DNA of 64,000 bases, taken from assembly GCF_033095985.1 (NCBI RefSeq), contig NZ_AP026802.1, positions 1,736,001 to 1,800,000 of the forward strand. The letters run 5' to 3'. The stretch is from Xylocopilactobacillus apicola (lineage in GTDB: Bacteria; Bacillota; Bacilli; Lactobacillales; Lactobacillaceae). A program made the translations under genes and the position numbers. Every line of letters starts with the position of its first letter. The first letter of the stretch is position 1. The notes under the pieces are model-generated. The model was not told where the DNA came from and ran no database searches. It was given only the letters and a program-made list of their open reading frames with translations. Positions 46,523 through 55,372 of the stretch are shown here, piece by piece.

Positions 46523-46705
46523 AAATCAATATTCCTTTTCATTTATTCCGTAAAGCGAAGTAAGAGGAAAGCCCTCAAACTTAGCAATAGGTGTTATCAT
46601 AATAACATTAATCTCAGAAGAATTCAAAACTGCTAGCCAAATTAAACTTTAATTGGTATAATAGACGAGATTAATTTCACTATTTAAGGGAAGGAGTGGT
46701 TCTTA

Positions 46706-46966
46706 ATGCCTCAAATCAAATCAGCTATCAAGCGAGTTAAGACGCAAAACAAGCGACGTTTAGCAAACAATTCTCAGCGTTCAGAGATGCGTACTGCAAT
46801 TAAGAAGTTTAACAATGCAGCAGCTAAGGGCGAAAAAGATCAAATTGAAGTTCTTTACAAAAACGCAGCAAAATTGATCGACTCTGCTAAACACAAAAAA
46901 TTGATTCACAGCAACAAAGCAGCACGTGATCTTTCTAAGATTACTTTACGTAAAAATAGTCTTTAA
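46706..46966 (+). CDS. rpsT: 30S ribosomal protein bS20
   Basis: 86 residues, Lys/Arg-rich helical protein (MPQIKSAIKRVKTQNKRR start). Binds the 5' domain of 16S rRNA. It has its own extended -10 promoter (TTGGTATAAT near 46652-46661), a GGGAAGGAG ribosome binding site and a terminator. Confidence 0.98.
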   Translation: MPQIKSAIKRVKTQNKRRLANNSQRSEMRTAIKKFNNAAAKGEKDQIEVLYKNAAKLIDSAKHKKLIHSNKAARDLSKITLRKNSL

Positions 46967-46967
46967 G

Positions 46968-46989
46968 AAGAACTTCGGTTCTTTTTTTT
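46968..46989 (+). terminator. rpsT terminator
   Basis: AAGAAC-TTCG-GTTCTT followed by a T tract, a classic UUCG tetraloop hairpin. Confidence 0.95.
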
Positions 46990-46996
46990 ATACACC

Positions 46997-47036
46997 AAAA
47001 AAGCAAAATCTCAAATCCCGAGACTTTGCTTTTTTT
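46997..47036. terminator. murQ operon terminator
   Basis: AAAAAGCAAAATCTC / GAGACTTTGCTTTTTTT forms a long hairpin with A and T tracts at its ends, usable on either strand but placed just after murQ. Confidence 0.85.
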
Positions 47037-47928
47037 ATTGACCAATTGCTTCCCGCACGAAACCGCCCGCAGCAGCAAGTTTTAATCGTGCTTCTTTAGC
47101 ATCAACCGAACTAAGAATCATCACAATCGCCACTTTAACTGAAGCACCCGCCGATTTTAAAGCAGCGGCGGCGGTCTGATAATCAACTCCCGTAACTGAT
47201 ATGATCATTTTAGTTGCCCGTTCTACTAATTTTTCATTGGTTGGTAAAACATCCACCATCAAATTTCCATAGGTTTTACCGATGCCAACCATTGAAGCCG
47301 TCGAAAGCATATTGAGAACCAACTTCTGACTCGTCCCGGCCTTTAATCTGGTTGAACCCGACAAAACTTCAGGCCCACAGACGACCTCAAGTGCAATTTC
47401 AGCATGACGGCTAATCTCAGCGTCATAATTGCAAGAAAGTGCAATTGTGCCTGCATTGAGCTCTTTGGCGTAATCGAGACCGCCGATCACATAAGGTGTC
47501 CGACCACTCGCAGCAATCCCGACCACTGTATCATTTTCGTTAAGATGCCTTGCAAAAAGATCTTCACGAGCCAATTGAGCGTTATCCTCAGCTCCTTCCA
47601 CCGCAATTGTCATCGCTTTTATCCCGCCAGCAATTAGGCCTTGAACCATTTCAGGATCTGTACCAAACGTTGGAACGCACTCTGCGGCATCTAAAACACC
47701 TAAACGCCCGCTTGTTCCTGCACCTAGATAGAAAAGTCTGCCGCCCGATTTAAAGCTTTGAACAATTCGTTCAACTGCTTGAGCAATTTGGGGCAAAATC
47801 GATTCAATTGCTTGGGGCACCTTTTGATCTTCTTGATTCATTGCCGTCACTATCTCTAAGGCCGACATTTGATCTAGATTAGTCGTTCTCGAATTGCATT
47901 GTTCTGTTGCTAATTTTTCCAAATCCAT
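47035..47928 (-). CDS. murQ: N-acetylmuramic acid 6-phosphate etherase
   Basis: 297 residues, SIS-domain lyase with the MurQ/GCKR signature ([21 protein letters not shown]). It removes the lactyl ether from MurNAc-6-P to give GlcNAc-6-P and lactate, in the cytoplasm. Last gene of the operon with murP and mupG, whose products import the substrate and act in the same pathway. Confidence 0.97.
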   Translation of the reverse strand: MDLEKLATEQCNSRTTNLDQMSALEIVTAMNQEDQKVPQAIESILPQIAQAVERIVQSFKSGGRLFYLGAGTSGRLGVLDAAECVPTFGTDPEMVQGLIAGGIKAMTIAVEGAEDNAQLAREDLFARHLNENDTVVGIAASGRTPYVIGGLDYAKELNAGTIALSCNYDAEISRHAEIALEVVCGPEVLSGSTRLKAGTSQKLVLNMLSTASMVGIGKTYGNLMVDVLPTNEKLVERATKMIISVTGVDYQTAAAALKSAGASVKVAIVMILSSVDAKEARLKLAAAGGFVREAIGQ

Positions 47929-47930
47929 CT

Positions 47931-48968
47931 TTAATCTATTCCTCTAATTTCAATCCCTTGTCCTGAATTACAAACGTCTAATAATCCAAGATCTTCTGAC
48001 ACTATTTGCCCGATTACATTCACTGTTTGATCACCTGGCAAATCTTTTTTCACAATTTCCAATTCTCCTGCGTAACGTTGAGCCAACTCATTATCAAGCG
48101 TAATACTGCCTCGTGGTCGAGCGCAGACACTTGCTGGCATAATCGGTGCTGTTTTGAATTTTCTTCCTTCGACAATTCGAATCACGTCACGCGCAAGATC
48201 AGCTCGTTGATGCAAAACTTGGCGAAAATACGCAGGCGTCAAAGAGCTAAATTTAGCGTGCAACATGACAACATCTTTTTTCAAAAATTTGGCAAACTGC
48301 TCAGTGGATTCAAGACTCAAAAAACCATCACCCACATAAACTAGATCAACTCCACTTTGCAGCATTTTAATGGCAGGAGCTAACGGGCGCTTGCCCCGAT
48401 CTTCTTCCAAAGTCGGTAAAGTTGCAAAAACTGGCCCCCTCAAAGTTCCATCTCCTGGAACAAAAGCCGTTACCTTAAAGCCGTGATCAGCAAGCCAACG
48501 ATTTCGCCCATTAAACCAAGCGCGCTCAAGCCCCGTATTTTTGCGCGGATAATAATTATGCCAGGCTTCTAAATTCGCGAAATTCGCCCCACTTGATTTT
48601 AAAATTTGGTACTCTTCTTCATTAAGTGTACTTGCGTTAAGGGCCAGCGAAATTTCCTGTGAAAGCTCGGCAATCGTTATAAAATCAATTCCGTCATCCA
48701 GCCTTAATTGACAGTTAAACAAATCCCGTGTGTCAATCTTTAGGCGCTTTAGTGCCGTACTCGAAATATCGACTGTCAATCGTAGTTTTAAGTTTTGGCA
48801 AATTTCGCCTAAATATTTCAAGCGCTCTAATAGATACGCTGGGTCATCTTCTGGTAAATTAATCGAAGTAAAAACTCCTCTAAAACCGGTTGCTGCCATT
48901 TTTTTAAGGTGGTCCACCGTTTCGTCCGTTAAATCATCATGCAAAAAAACTGAAAATCCAAACATCAT
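47931..48968 (-). CDS. mupG: MupG-family 6-phospho-N-acetylmuramidase (DUF871)
   Basis: 345 residues. N-terminal TIM barrel ([18 protein letters not shown] and residues to about 240) and a C-terminal cyclophilin-like domain. This family, characterised in Staphylococcus aureus, splits MurNAc-6-P-GlcNAc into MurNAc-6-P and GlcNAc, feeding MurQ. It is encoded 2 nt upstream of murQ and 6 nt downstream of murP. The function is known for the family, and assignment here also rests on context. Confidence 0.92.
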   Translation of the reverse strand: MMFGFSVFLHDDLTDETVDHLKKMAATGFRGVFTSINLPEDDPAYLLERLKYLGEICQNLKLRLTVDISSTALKRLKIDTRDLFNCQLRLDDGIDFITIAELSQEISLALNASTLNEEEYQILKSSGANFANLEAWHNYYPRKNTGLERAWFNGRNRWLADHGFKVTAFVPGDGTLRGPVFATLPTLEEDRGKRPLAPAIKMLQSGVDLVYVGDGFLSLESTEQFAKFLKKDVVMLHAKFSSLTPAYFRQVLHQRADLARDVIRIVEGRKFKTAPIMPASVCARPRGSITLDNELAQRYAGELEIVKKDLPGDQTVNVIGQIVSEDLGLLDVCNSGQGIEIRGID

Positions 48969-48974
48969 TAACCC

Positions 48975-50432
48975 CTATTCAGGAAACAGTTCATCGATTC
49001 GATTTTCATCAAATCCAAAGAACCAAGTACAAACAAATCCACCCGCATAAGCAATTAAAAGGGATATTAGATAAGCTAGCTGTTGACCTGGCTGCATAAT
49101 TAATAGGCCGAATAACCCGGAAACACCCTGAGAAACCGTTCCTAAATGGAAAAGCGACGCTGCAACACCTCCAAAACCAGCGCCCACGCAAGCCATCAAG
49201 AATGAACGACCTAATGGCAAGGTTACCGCGTACATTAAAGGTTCACCAACACCTAAAATTGCAACTGGGATCGAACTCATGACCATTTTCTTAAATCTTT
49301 GATTTTTCGAACGGAAAAATAATGCTAAACCAGAACCAACTTGTCCGCCACCTGCCATCATCAAAATTGGCAGCAAATAATTGATTCCTTTAGTTGGACC
49401 CGTTGGATCATTAAGCATGACATGGATTGGGGTCAAAGCCTGGTGTAAGCCGACCGAAACTAAACCTAAGAAAGTAGAAGATAGGATATAACCGCCGACC
49501 CAGCTTAATTTGTCGTATAAGAAGTCCATCACCAGATAAATTGCATTCGTCAACCAAGAGCCGATCGGCTGCAAGAAAACAACTGCAATCAAACAGCAGA
49601 AAATCAGCGTGAGTAAAGGCGTAAAGAATGTATCTAAGACGCTTGGCATCCATTTACGAACCATTCGCTCAGTCCAGGCAATAAACATGCCTAAGAATAA
49701 AGCAGTTAAAAGGCCTCCAACGCCCATCGAATATGGTTTATTGGTAATTGGCATTGAAATTGAAAGTGAAGCTAACGGAAATCCAGGCATTGCTGTGCCT
49801 AAGCAAAAAATTCCGCCAATTCCCCCAAGAATTGCGCTCCCTTTAAATTCACGAGCTGCATTCATTGCAACAAAGATTGGTAAAAAGGCAAAAAGTCCCC
49901 AACCAATCGTCTTTATTGACATGTACCACCAATCATTTGCCAAAGCGCTACCAGTTTGGTAATCTATGACGTTTGTTAACCCATTAATTAAACCTGCCGC
50001 AATAATTCCTGGCAAAAGTGGAATAAAGACGTTTGCAATGTGTTGCAATCCTCGCTGCAACGGCTTATCATGCTTTGCTTTATTTTTGGCTTTATTTTCT
50101 GAAGCTTGCTCCTTAACGGCTGCAAGATCAGCAGCCTTAGTATCACTAGCTGACGTTTGGGCATCTTCGTCTGCTGCTCCAAGCGGTTTACCTGTCAATT
50201 CTGCAAAAGGTTCTGCCACTTGATTTACTTTGCCTGGCCCCAAAACCACTTGCAAAGTATCAGCTTTAACAACTGCCAAAACTCCGTCAATGCGTTTAAT
50301 TGCATCTAAATCGGCTTTATCCTGATCACGTAGACCGATTCTTAAACGGGTCATACAAGTTACATTTGACGTAACATTCTCCAGTCCTCCGACATTTTCA
50401 AGGATCTGTTTTGCAATATCTTCGTTGCTCAT
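48975..50432 (-). CDS. murP: PTS EIIBC transporter for MurNAc or MurNAc-GlcNAc
   Basis: 485 residues: EIIB domain with phospho-Cys26 in TCMTRLR, an acidic/Lys linker (about 85-125) and an EIIC domain with about ten membrane helices and the GEPLMYAVTLP substrate motif. No EIIA is fused, which is typical of MurP, so a general EIIA-Glc would be needed. The sequence type is shared with sucrose/trehalose permeases. MurNAc specificity follows from the adjacent mupG and murQ. No RpiR-type murR is in the operon. Confidence 0.9.
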   Translation of the reverse strand: MSNEDIAKQILENVGGLENVTSNVTCMTRLRIGLRDQDKADLDAIKRIDGVLAVVKADTLQVVLGPGKVNQVAEPFAELTGKPLGAADEDAQTSASDTKAADLAAVKEQASENKAKNKAKHDKPLQRGLQHIANVFIPLLPGIIAAGLINGLTNVIDYQTGSALANDWWYMSIKTIGWGLFAFLPIFVAMNAAREFKGSAILGGIGGIFCLGTAMPGFPLASLSISMPITNKPYSMGVGGLLTALFLGMFIAWTERMVRKWMPSVLDTFFTPLLTLIFCCLIAVVFLQPIGSWLTNAIYLVMDFLYDKLSWVGGYILSSTFLGLVSVGLHQALTPIHVMLNDPTGPTKGINYLLPILMMAGGGQVGSGLALFFRSKNQRFKKMVMSSIPVAILGVGEPLMYAVTLPLGRSFLMACVGAGFGGVAASLFHLGTVSQGVSGLFGLLIMQPGQQLAYLISLLIAYAGGFVCTWFFGFDENRIDELFPE

Positions 50433-50442
50433 TTTTCTCTCC

Positions 50443-51336
50443 TTAGTTCATCTCTTTAAGCGCCCAACTATAAGCATTGGGTGCGGCTTTTGCCCAATAA
50501 GTCCAATTGTGATTGTCCCCAGAATCTTTCACAAATTTGACGTCAACTCCCTTGTCCTTCAAGTCCGCAACAAATTTATCAACGTCTTTAATCGGAACCG
50601 TGGTATCTGAGCTCGTCGATTCCACGAAGAATTTCACAGATTTTGAATCACTGTTAAGGTAGTTCGTCGGGAAAAGCTGATCATAAACTTTGTCTGACCA
50701 AGGTTTCTTGCCATCAGTAAAAGCGTGAAGCTGTCTAAATGGACTTTCCGCTGGTAATTTCTGCCAAACAGAAGGCGAAATCAAAACTGCTTTTGAGAAT
50801 TGATCAGGATATTTTAAAGCCAACCGAGCAGCACCATAGCCGCCCATCGAAATGCCCCCGATTGCATGTTTTGCGGGATCCTTAGAGACTTTATAATTTT
50901 TCTCAATGGTTGGCACTAAATCTTTCATAATTGCTGACTCCATTTTTTGACCATCTTTTGCATCGATATAAAAGCTGTTGAAGCCATCGACGAAAACAAC
51001 GATCGCTTGATTTTTGCTCCGATGGATAATCCCGTCAAGAATTTGCTGCGAGTTGAATCGCTCCAACAAATTGCGGTGATTGCCGTAAAGTCCGTGCATC
51101 ATGTAAAGTACCGGATAAGTCTTATTAGACTTTGGATTATAACCTTCCGGTAAATAAACATCGTAATTCCAATCCAGCCCCAATTTTTTGGAATACATTG
51201 TCGTCGTTGCCACGGTGCTAAGATGACTCGCAGGCTTAGCTGGTTCTGCTTTAGACTTGGTTGTACAACCAGTTAAGACCAACAAGGTCATCAAAGTCGC
51301 AAGCAGAGCCGAAATTTTCAAAAAACGCTGTTTCAT
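50443..51336 (-). CDS. Esterase D/antigen-85-type alpha/beta-hydrolase lipoprotein
   Basis: 297 residues. A lipoprotein signal ends in LTGC (Cys24). A Thr/Ser linker leads to an esterase domain with HGLYGNHRN (oxyanion region), nucleophile Ser163 in GISMGG, and a C-terminal His in DNHNW. The family removes acyl or feruloyl groups or transfers acyl chains. It is the first gene of the MurNAc operon, 10 nt before murP, and is exported to the outer membrane surface. An attractive role is deacetylation of O-acetylated muropeptide sugar before uptake. This is inference from context only. Confidence 0.85.
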   Translation of the reverse strand: MKQRFLKISALLATLMTLLVLTGCTTKSKAEPAKPASHLSTVATTTMYSKKLGLDWNYDVYLPEGYNPKSNKTYPVLYMMHGLYGNHRNLLERFNSQQILDGIIHRSKNQAIVVFVDGFNSFYIDAKDGQKMESAIMKDLVPTIEKNYKVSKDPAKHAIGGISMGGYGAARLALKYPDQFSKAVLISPSVWQKLPAESPFRQLHAFTDGKKPWSDKVYDQLFPTNYLNSDSKSVKFFVESTSSDTTVPIKDVDKFVADLKDKGVDVKFVKDSGDNHNWTYWAKAAPNAYSWALKEMN

Positions 51337-51350
51337 TGTTTCCTCCTTAA

Positions 51351-51364
51351 TAAAAACGCTTTCC
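51351..51364 (-). promoter_or_regulatory. cre-like site upstream of the MurNAc operon
   Basis: Minus strand GGAAAGCGTTTTTA matches the CcpA consensus TGWAARCGYTWNCW in all but two positions. It lies 15 nt before the esterase start, between promoter and gene, as for repression by CcpA. Confidence 0.6.
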
Positions 51365-51450
51365 GTAGATATTTTATCATCTTTTTCCGTGATATGAAAT
51401 AGAATTTCTAATATTTGTGAATTATCTAAAAAGAAAAGAAATGAAGTTTC

Positions 51451-51487
51451 AAAAAAGAGCTTCTAACCATCTCTAGTTAAAGCTCTC
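51451..51487 (-). terminator. Terminator of the LXG toxin-immunity operon
   Basis: Minus strand AGAGCTTTAAC...GTTAGAAGCTCT followed by six T, 57 nt after the last small ORF. Confidence 0.75.
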
Positions 51488-51543
51488 TTGGGATCCTATC
51501 ATTTGTTTAAAGTCACAACTTAAAATATTTTCTATCATCACTA

Positions 51544-51699
51544 TTACTTGAAATCTTCAATCAACGACTCAATTTGCGGCTTCCAATTGTTGTGCCAATC
51601 TGCTTCATCCTCAGGTCGATAATCTTCTATTTCAAACATATCTTTTGGATTATGATGGTCTTTAAAGTAACCATCTGCACTTTCAACCAACCATTCCAT
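51544..51699 (-). CDS. Small acidic protein at the end of the LXG island
   Basis: 51 codons from ATG 51699 (MEWLVESADGYFKDHH...) to TAA at 51544; the frame is open further upstream to a stop near 51743, giving up to about 65 codons with a non-standard CTG. Acidic and Trp-rich, no signal peptide, no family recognised. It follows the DUF2247-like gene closely and precedes the operon terminator. It may be a second immunity gene or the 3' fragment of one. Confidence 0.45.
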   Translation of the reverse strand: MEWLVESADGYFKDHHNPKDMFEIEDYRPEDEADWHNNWKPQIESLIEDFK

Positions 51700-51722
51700 A
51701 ACTTTTGCAACATCTTCATCAT

Positions 51723-52208
51723 TCAGTTCTCTCTTACTATTTTATATTCACAATCCAAAAATTCACGAAATCTATTGATTAAATCATCTTTGACTGTTGG
51801 AGGTTCTTGAGGCATATAATTTATGAAAGTAGACATTTCAGGAGGATAATTATGTAAATCATAGTATTCAGCAATCTTGTTTAATAATTCATCATCATTT
51901 TTAATCTTTGTATTAATATCTTCAAGATAAATATACCTAAGCTTTCTTTCTTCAAATTTATAATCGTCGGAAGTTTCTTCCAAATCAGGAAAATATTTAA
52001 CCTTTATTTTATTCAAAAATACTTGAACATTATTTGCATCTACATTCCAGGTCAACTCAACAACAAAATCGTCATCATTACCTTCCTCCATTAGTTCAAC
52101 TGCATATTTAGAAATAACATTGAAATTGAAATAGTGATGTATAACTCCTACATAAATTGTTCTCCAATTGTAATTTATACCCTTTTCTTTAAAATCCGAT
52201 AATTCCAT
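51723..52208 (-). CDS. DUF2247-like putative immunity protein
   Basis: 161 residues, acidic (many Asp/Glu), predicted cytoplasmic. The opening (INYNWRTIYVGVIHHYFNF, ISKYAVELMEEG) and overall length agree with DUF2247 proteins found beside polymorphic toxins. AGGAGGGGAAA precedes the ATG. It lies 10 nt after the orphan toxin cassette, so it is the expected immunity protein for that cassette's toxin. It appears intact although the toxin frame is broken. Confidence 0.7.
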   Translation of the reverse strand: MELSDFKEKGINYNWRTIYVGVIHHYFNFNVISKYAVELMEEGNDDDFVVELTWNVDANNVQVFLNKIKVKYFPDLEETSDDYKFEERKLRYIYLEDINTKIKNDDELLNKIAEYYDLHNYPPEMSTFINYMPQEPPTVKDDLINRFREFLDCEYKIVREN

Positions 52209-52218
52209 TTTCCCCTCC

Positions 52219-53246
52219 TTATTTTTTTATAATTTGATTAGGTTTACCAGTCAAAATTCCGTTAGTTATAAATCTTCTATGGGTCATATTTCCATGAAAA
52301 TCAATGATCCATTCGAATACTCCTTTTTTACCATTATAATGATCTTCGATTTGAAAAAATCTCAATTTCTTTCCATCTCCACCAACCAATGGAAATTCAT
52401 CCTTTATTGTGGGATAGTTATCTATAATATTAGGAAAGCCATGCTCTTTTGGTGCGTAAGGAAATTCCTTTTCTGAATTTACTTTCCCGTTGAAATCCAT
52501 AATTTTAGTAGACTTAATATTGTCAATTTGTATAGCGCTTCCTACTCGTTTACTCTCTAAAACCGGACTATATAATTTATGTATATTGTTGTTGGAGGAA
52601 GTTGTTTTTCTGCCAAAGACGGGATTTATACCGCATTTCCCAAAGTCAACCTGATCAACACCCTTTGCTGCTTTACCATTTATCGGTTTAGCACCGCTGA
52701 TCTCGCCAATCTTTGCGTGCCCAATTTTCCCTTTTGATAGTTTAACACCTTTGCCTGCGTATCTTAAACCCGCTACGGATCCTATGGTCATCAAACCTGA
52801 TTTTTGAGCAAACCATGCTACTGATTCTACATTTGCACTGATTTGTGTGCCTGTACGCCAACATTCGGCACCTGATATCGGGTCAAGTAATTCTTCCCGT
52901 CTCCTTTTCTTCTCGCTGCTTGGTCTAATTCTAAAAGCTCTTCCCAACTAATCTCTTTATAAACTCCCTTTAATTCTTCGCCGTGCTTCTTAAGAAAGTC
53001 CTCTAGTTCTTGATCAAAAATTCTTTCCCCATTTTTATCAATAAACCAATTAGTCGTCACTTTATTCGTCGATGGATCTTTAAACCGCCATGCGTATACT
53101 TTATACGGTTTTAACTTTTCCATCATCGACTTACGGTATGCTTCATCTTTCGCTTTCTGAAAGTTTTGAATCTTATTCGCCCATTCCAGATTATCTGGGA
53201 TCAGAAATACTCCTCTTATGCCATCCCACGATGTTTTCGTCTGCTC
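52219..53246 (-). pseudogene. Orphan LXG toxin C-terminal cassette (frameshifted, no N-terminus)
   Basis: Reading from 53246 the frame encodes QTKTSWDGIRGVFLIPDNLE, then ANKIQNF...SMMEKLKPYKVYAW..., parallel to the middle of the intact LXG protein. After EELLELDQAARRKG (about 52910) it must shift frame to continue REELLDPISGAE, a hydrophobic AGLRYAGKG segment, NGKAAKGVDQVDFGKCGI and a distinct toxin domain ending QIEDHYNGKKGVFEWIIDFH and GNMTHRRF.... There is no start codon or LXG domain, and an in-frame TAG lies just upstream of 53246. The C-terminal toxin is not the one in the intact gene. It is a silent cassette whose first 80 bp repeat the intact gene. Confidence 0.85.
53167..53246. repeat. 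80-bp direct repeat, copy in orphan toxin cassette
   Basis: Matches 54361-54440 in the intact LXG gene at about 75 of 80 positions in the same orientation and reading frame. The upstream flanks diverge abruptly. Confidence 0.9.
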
Positions 53247-53312
53247 TTTAATCTATTTGACTACAAAAGCCTTGTATAAGTTATATAATTTTTTCTAATA
53301 TCATAATTTTTA

Positions 53313-53585
53313 TCACTTTAATAAATTCAAAGTCTTCATCACTTCATTTCTAATTTGTTTTTCGCTATAGTAAACATTGGGTATTTTTAAATCTTCTGGA
53401 TCATCAGAAAATCTAGCGGAAATATCTGAAATTTCTCCAAACATCTCATATTCTCTCTTTGACAGTTCATTGTAATCAATTTCCAAATCAAAAATCTTAA
53501 CAAATTTTTTAGCAAAATCTTTTATCCCAATCTGTCTACTTTGAAGCATATTTAACAATTCATATAACTGTTCCTTTTCTGACAC
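53313..53585 (-). CDS. Colicin-D-type immunity protein
   Basis: 90 residues, all-helical and acidic, starting at GTG 53585 with AAGGAG 6 nt upstream, 3 nt after the LXG toxin stop. The pattern LLNMLQSRQIGIKDFAKKF...YNELSKREYEMFGEISDISARFSDD...IPNVYYSEKQI agrees with small colicin-like self-protection proteins (Colicin_immun family). It should bind and block the toxin domain of the adjacent LXG protein in the producing cell. Confidence 0.8.
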   Translation of the reverse strand: MSEKEQLYELLNMLQSRQIGIKDFAKKFVKIFDLEIDYNELSKREYEMFGEISDISARFSDDPEDLKIPNVYYSEKQIRNEVMKTLNLLK

Positions 53586-53588
53586 GGC

Positions 53589-55031
53589 TTACTCCTTCGG
53601 TTTGAATTTAGTTATTTCGGGTAATGGTCCCATTGGTCTTCTGCTGTATTTAAAATGATAAATCAAATTTTTATTTTTATCATATAATACTTCTAAATTA
53701 TATTTACTTCCGTTAATTTCTATTTTGCTGTAAAACATTGCTGCACTTGATCCTCTAGGATCTGGCATTTGATTTCCAATTTCAATTGTCTCTTCAAGAA
53801 GTTGAATTGGAACATATCGGTCAGGATCATTTAGGTGTTCCGAGACTCTACTAGAAAAATCAACCTGGTTAATCTTGCTTGAAATTCCTTTGCCGCCTGC
53901 TACTTCTTTAACTCCGCTAGCAGTGGTAAGTTTATACGATGCATAGGCAAATCCCAACATCTCAAGCACCGTACCTAAGCCTGAATTATTCAGAAAATCA
54001 ATGCCGTCTGCAACATTTTGGGAGGCTGATACCGTACCGCTTACTAATCTATTATAACGTTCACCAGTTGCATAATTTACACCTTTGCGCCACCCAGCTT
54101 TGACCTTATTTTCATAAGCGTCATAGCTCATTAATTCGATTAGTTCAGGACCTAAATATTTTCCTGATTTCTCAAGATACCGGTAAAGTTTATAATTATC
54201 AATCCCATTGCCGGTCTTCAAATCTTCAATCTGCCAAAGGATATCTGGCTCTCCTAGGTGATTTGTATAAGGAATTGCATACACTCGATACTTCTTTAAT
54301 TCTTGATTCAACTTCGGATCAATCCCGTGAAGTTCATCTTGACTCATTTGCCAATGAGTCTGAATCGTATTTGCCCAATCCAAATTATCTGGGATCAGAA
54401 ATACTCCTCTTATGCCGTCCCACGATGTTTTCGTCTGCTCCAAGCCTTGATCAACTGCTTGCTTTAGAACATCAATATCTTTAAAGATGCTTGAAGACTT
54501 CGCATTGAACGCCCTTAGCTTCCTCAATAAAATCTTGAGTTTCTCTAGGGTCTGTTCATAACCCGAAATCATTAGCTGAGTATTGGCTATTTCACGTTCT
54601 TTGATTAACGCTGGCAGAGAATTATTTGTTGTCGATACTCCCGGCAATCCTTGGACTGGAACATCTGATATCTGGTTTAGAATACTTTGTGCACTGCTGA
54701 TTAAAGTTTTCAGCTCAGCGATCTTACTTTCAAGCTCGGCTTCATCTAAGTCTCCGTGATCTACTTCAGCCTGATACTGATCTGGAAACTTCTGAACTGC
54801 CTTTTCTACTGCTTCAGCTAGCAGCATTCCACCTTGTCCCAGCGGCTTTAAGACTTTATCAAAGTACGCTCTGGCTGACTTATAGGCTTCGCCTTTTAAA
54901 GTATCTGTCGTCAACAAGAAATCATTTATTGCAGATTGTAGATTGCGATAATCTTCAATCTGTTTACGACAGAGAGCCCTTGTACTTGCTGCTTGGGCTT
55001 TGGAAGCTCCAACTCGCATTCTTATACTCAT
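53589..55031 (-). CDS. LXG-domain polymorphic toxin (type VII secretion effector)
   Basis: 480 residues. The N-terminal LXG domain (about 1-215) is a long helical hairpin that serves as the T7SSb secretion signal. A middle region has EQTKTSWDGIRGVFLIPDN and a hydrophobic, glycine-rich pretoxin stretch (about 335-375). A QVDFSSRVSEHL junction near 388 is followed by a ~90-residue toxin with RYVPIQLLEETIEIGNQMP, SKYNLEVLYD and NLIYHFKYSR. The toxin plus a colicin-D-type immunity partner suggests a small RNase of the BECR fold; this is inference. The ATG overlaps the upstream partner gene's TGA. Confidence 0.9.
   Translation of the reverse strand: MSIRMRVGASKAQAASTRALCRKQIEDYRNLQSAINDFLLTTDTLKGEAYKSARAYFDKVLKPLGQGGMLLAEAVEKAVQKFPDQYQAEVDHGDLDEAELESKIAELKTLISSAQSILNQISDVPVQGLPGVSTTNNSLPALIKEREIANTQLMISGYEQTLEKLKILLRKLRAFNAKSSSIFKDIDVLKQAVDQGLEQTKTSWDGIRGVFLIPDNLDWANTIQTHWQMSQDELHGIDPKLNQELKKYRVYAIPYTNHLGEPDILWQIEDLKTGNGIDNYKLYRYLEKSGKYLGPELIELMSYDAYENKVKAGWRKGVNYATGERYNRLVSGTVSASQNVADGIDFLNNSGLGTVLEMLGFAYASYKLTTASGVKEVAGGKGISSKINQVDFSSRVSEHLNDPDRYVPIQLLEETIEIGNQMPDPRGSSAAMFYSKIEINGSKYNLEVLYDKNKNLIYHFKYSRRPMGPLPEITKFKPKE
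54361..54440. repeat. 80-bp direct repeat, copy in intact LXG toxin gene
   Basis: Partner of 53167-53246. It lies just before the point where the two proteins diverge toward different C-termini. Confidence 0.9.
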
Positions 55032-55372
55032 TGACTTTCCTCCCTCAGGGCCTGTTTCTTAGCGGCAACAACTTCATCTAGCTCTGTTTCAAGTTTGCGA
55101 TTCATTGACCTTAAATTTGTTTCGTAATCACTGAAACGTTGTCTGGTATTACGAGCTTGTCTGGCTTGATCTTCTCTCATTGAGTTGAATATATTAGATT
55201 GATCACTTCCTCTAAATTCAAATCCTATTTCTTCAAAGAAGCGATTGGCACGTTGAAAGTGCTCATCATACGATTCTTGGAGCTGGCGAACTTTTCGCAT
55301 TGTTTGTTCCACGTTCTCTGACTCAATCCGCTTATCGTGTTCCGTTTGTGTTAATTCGTCGTATTTACTCAT
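55028..55372 (-). CDS. LXG-associated helical partner protein (DUF3958/Lap2-like)
   Basis: About 114 residues, almost entirely charged helix (KVRQLQESYDEHFQRANRFFEEIGFEFRG, then a second helix of Arg/Glu/Lys), with no membrane segment. Such proteins bind the LXG helix of T7SSb toxins and are needed for their export. The ATG at 55372 overlaps the stop of the preceding small gene (ATGA), and a GTG three codons earlier is less likely. Family name by pattern and position. Confidence 0.75.
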   Translation of the reverse strand: MSKYDELTQTEHDKRIESENVEQTMRKVRQLQESYDEHFQRANRFFEEIGFEFRGSDQSNIFNSMREDQARQARNTRQRFSDYETNLRSMNRKLETELDEVVAAKKQALREESQ

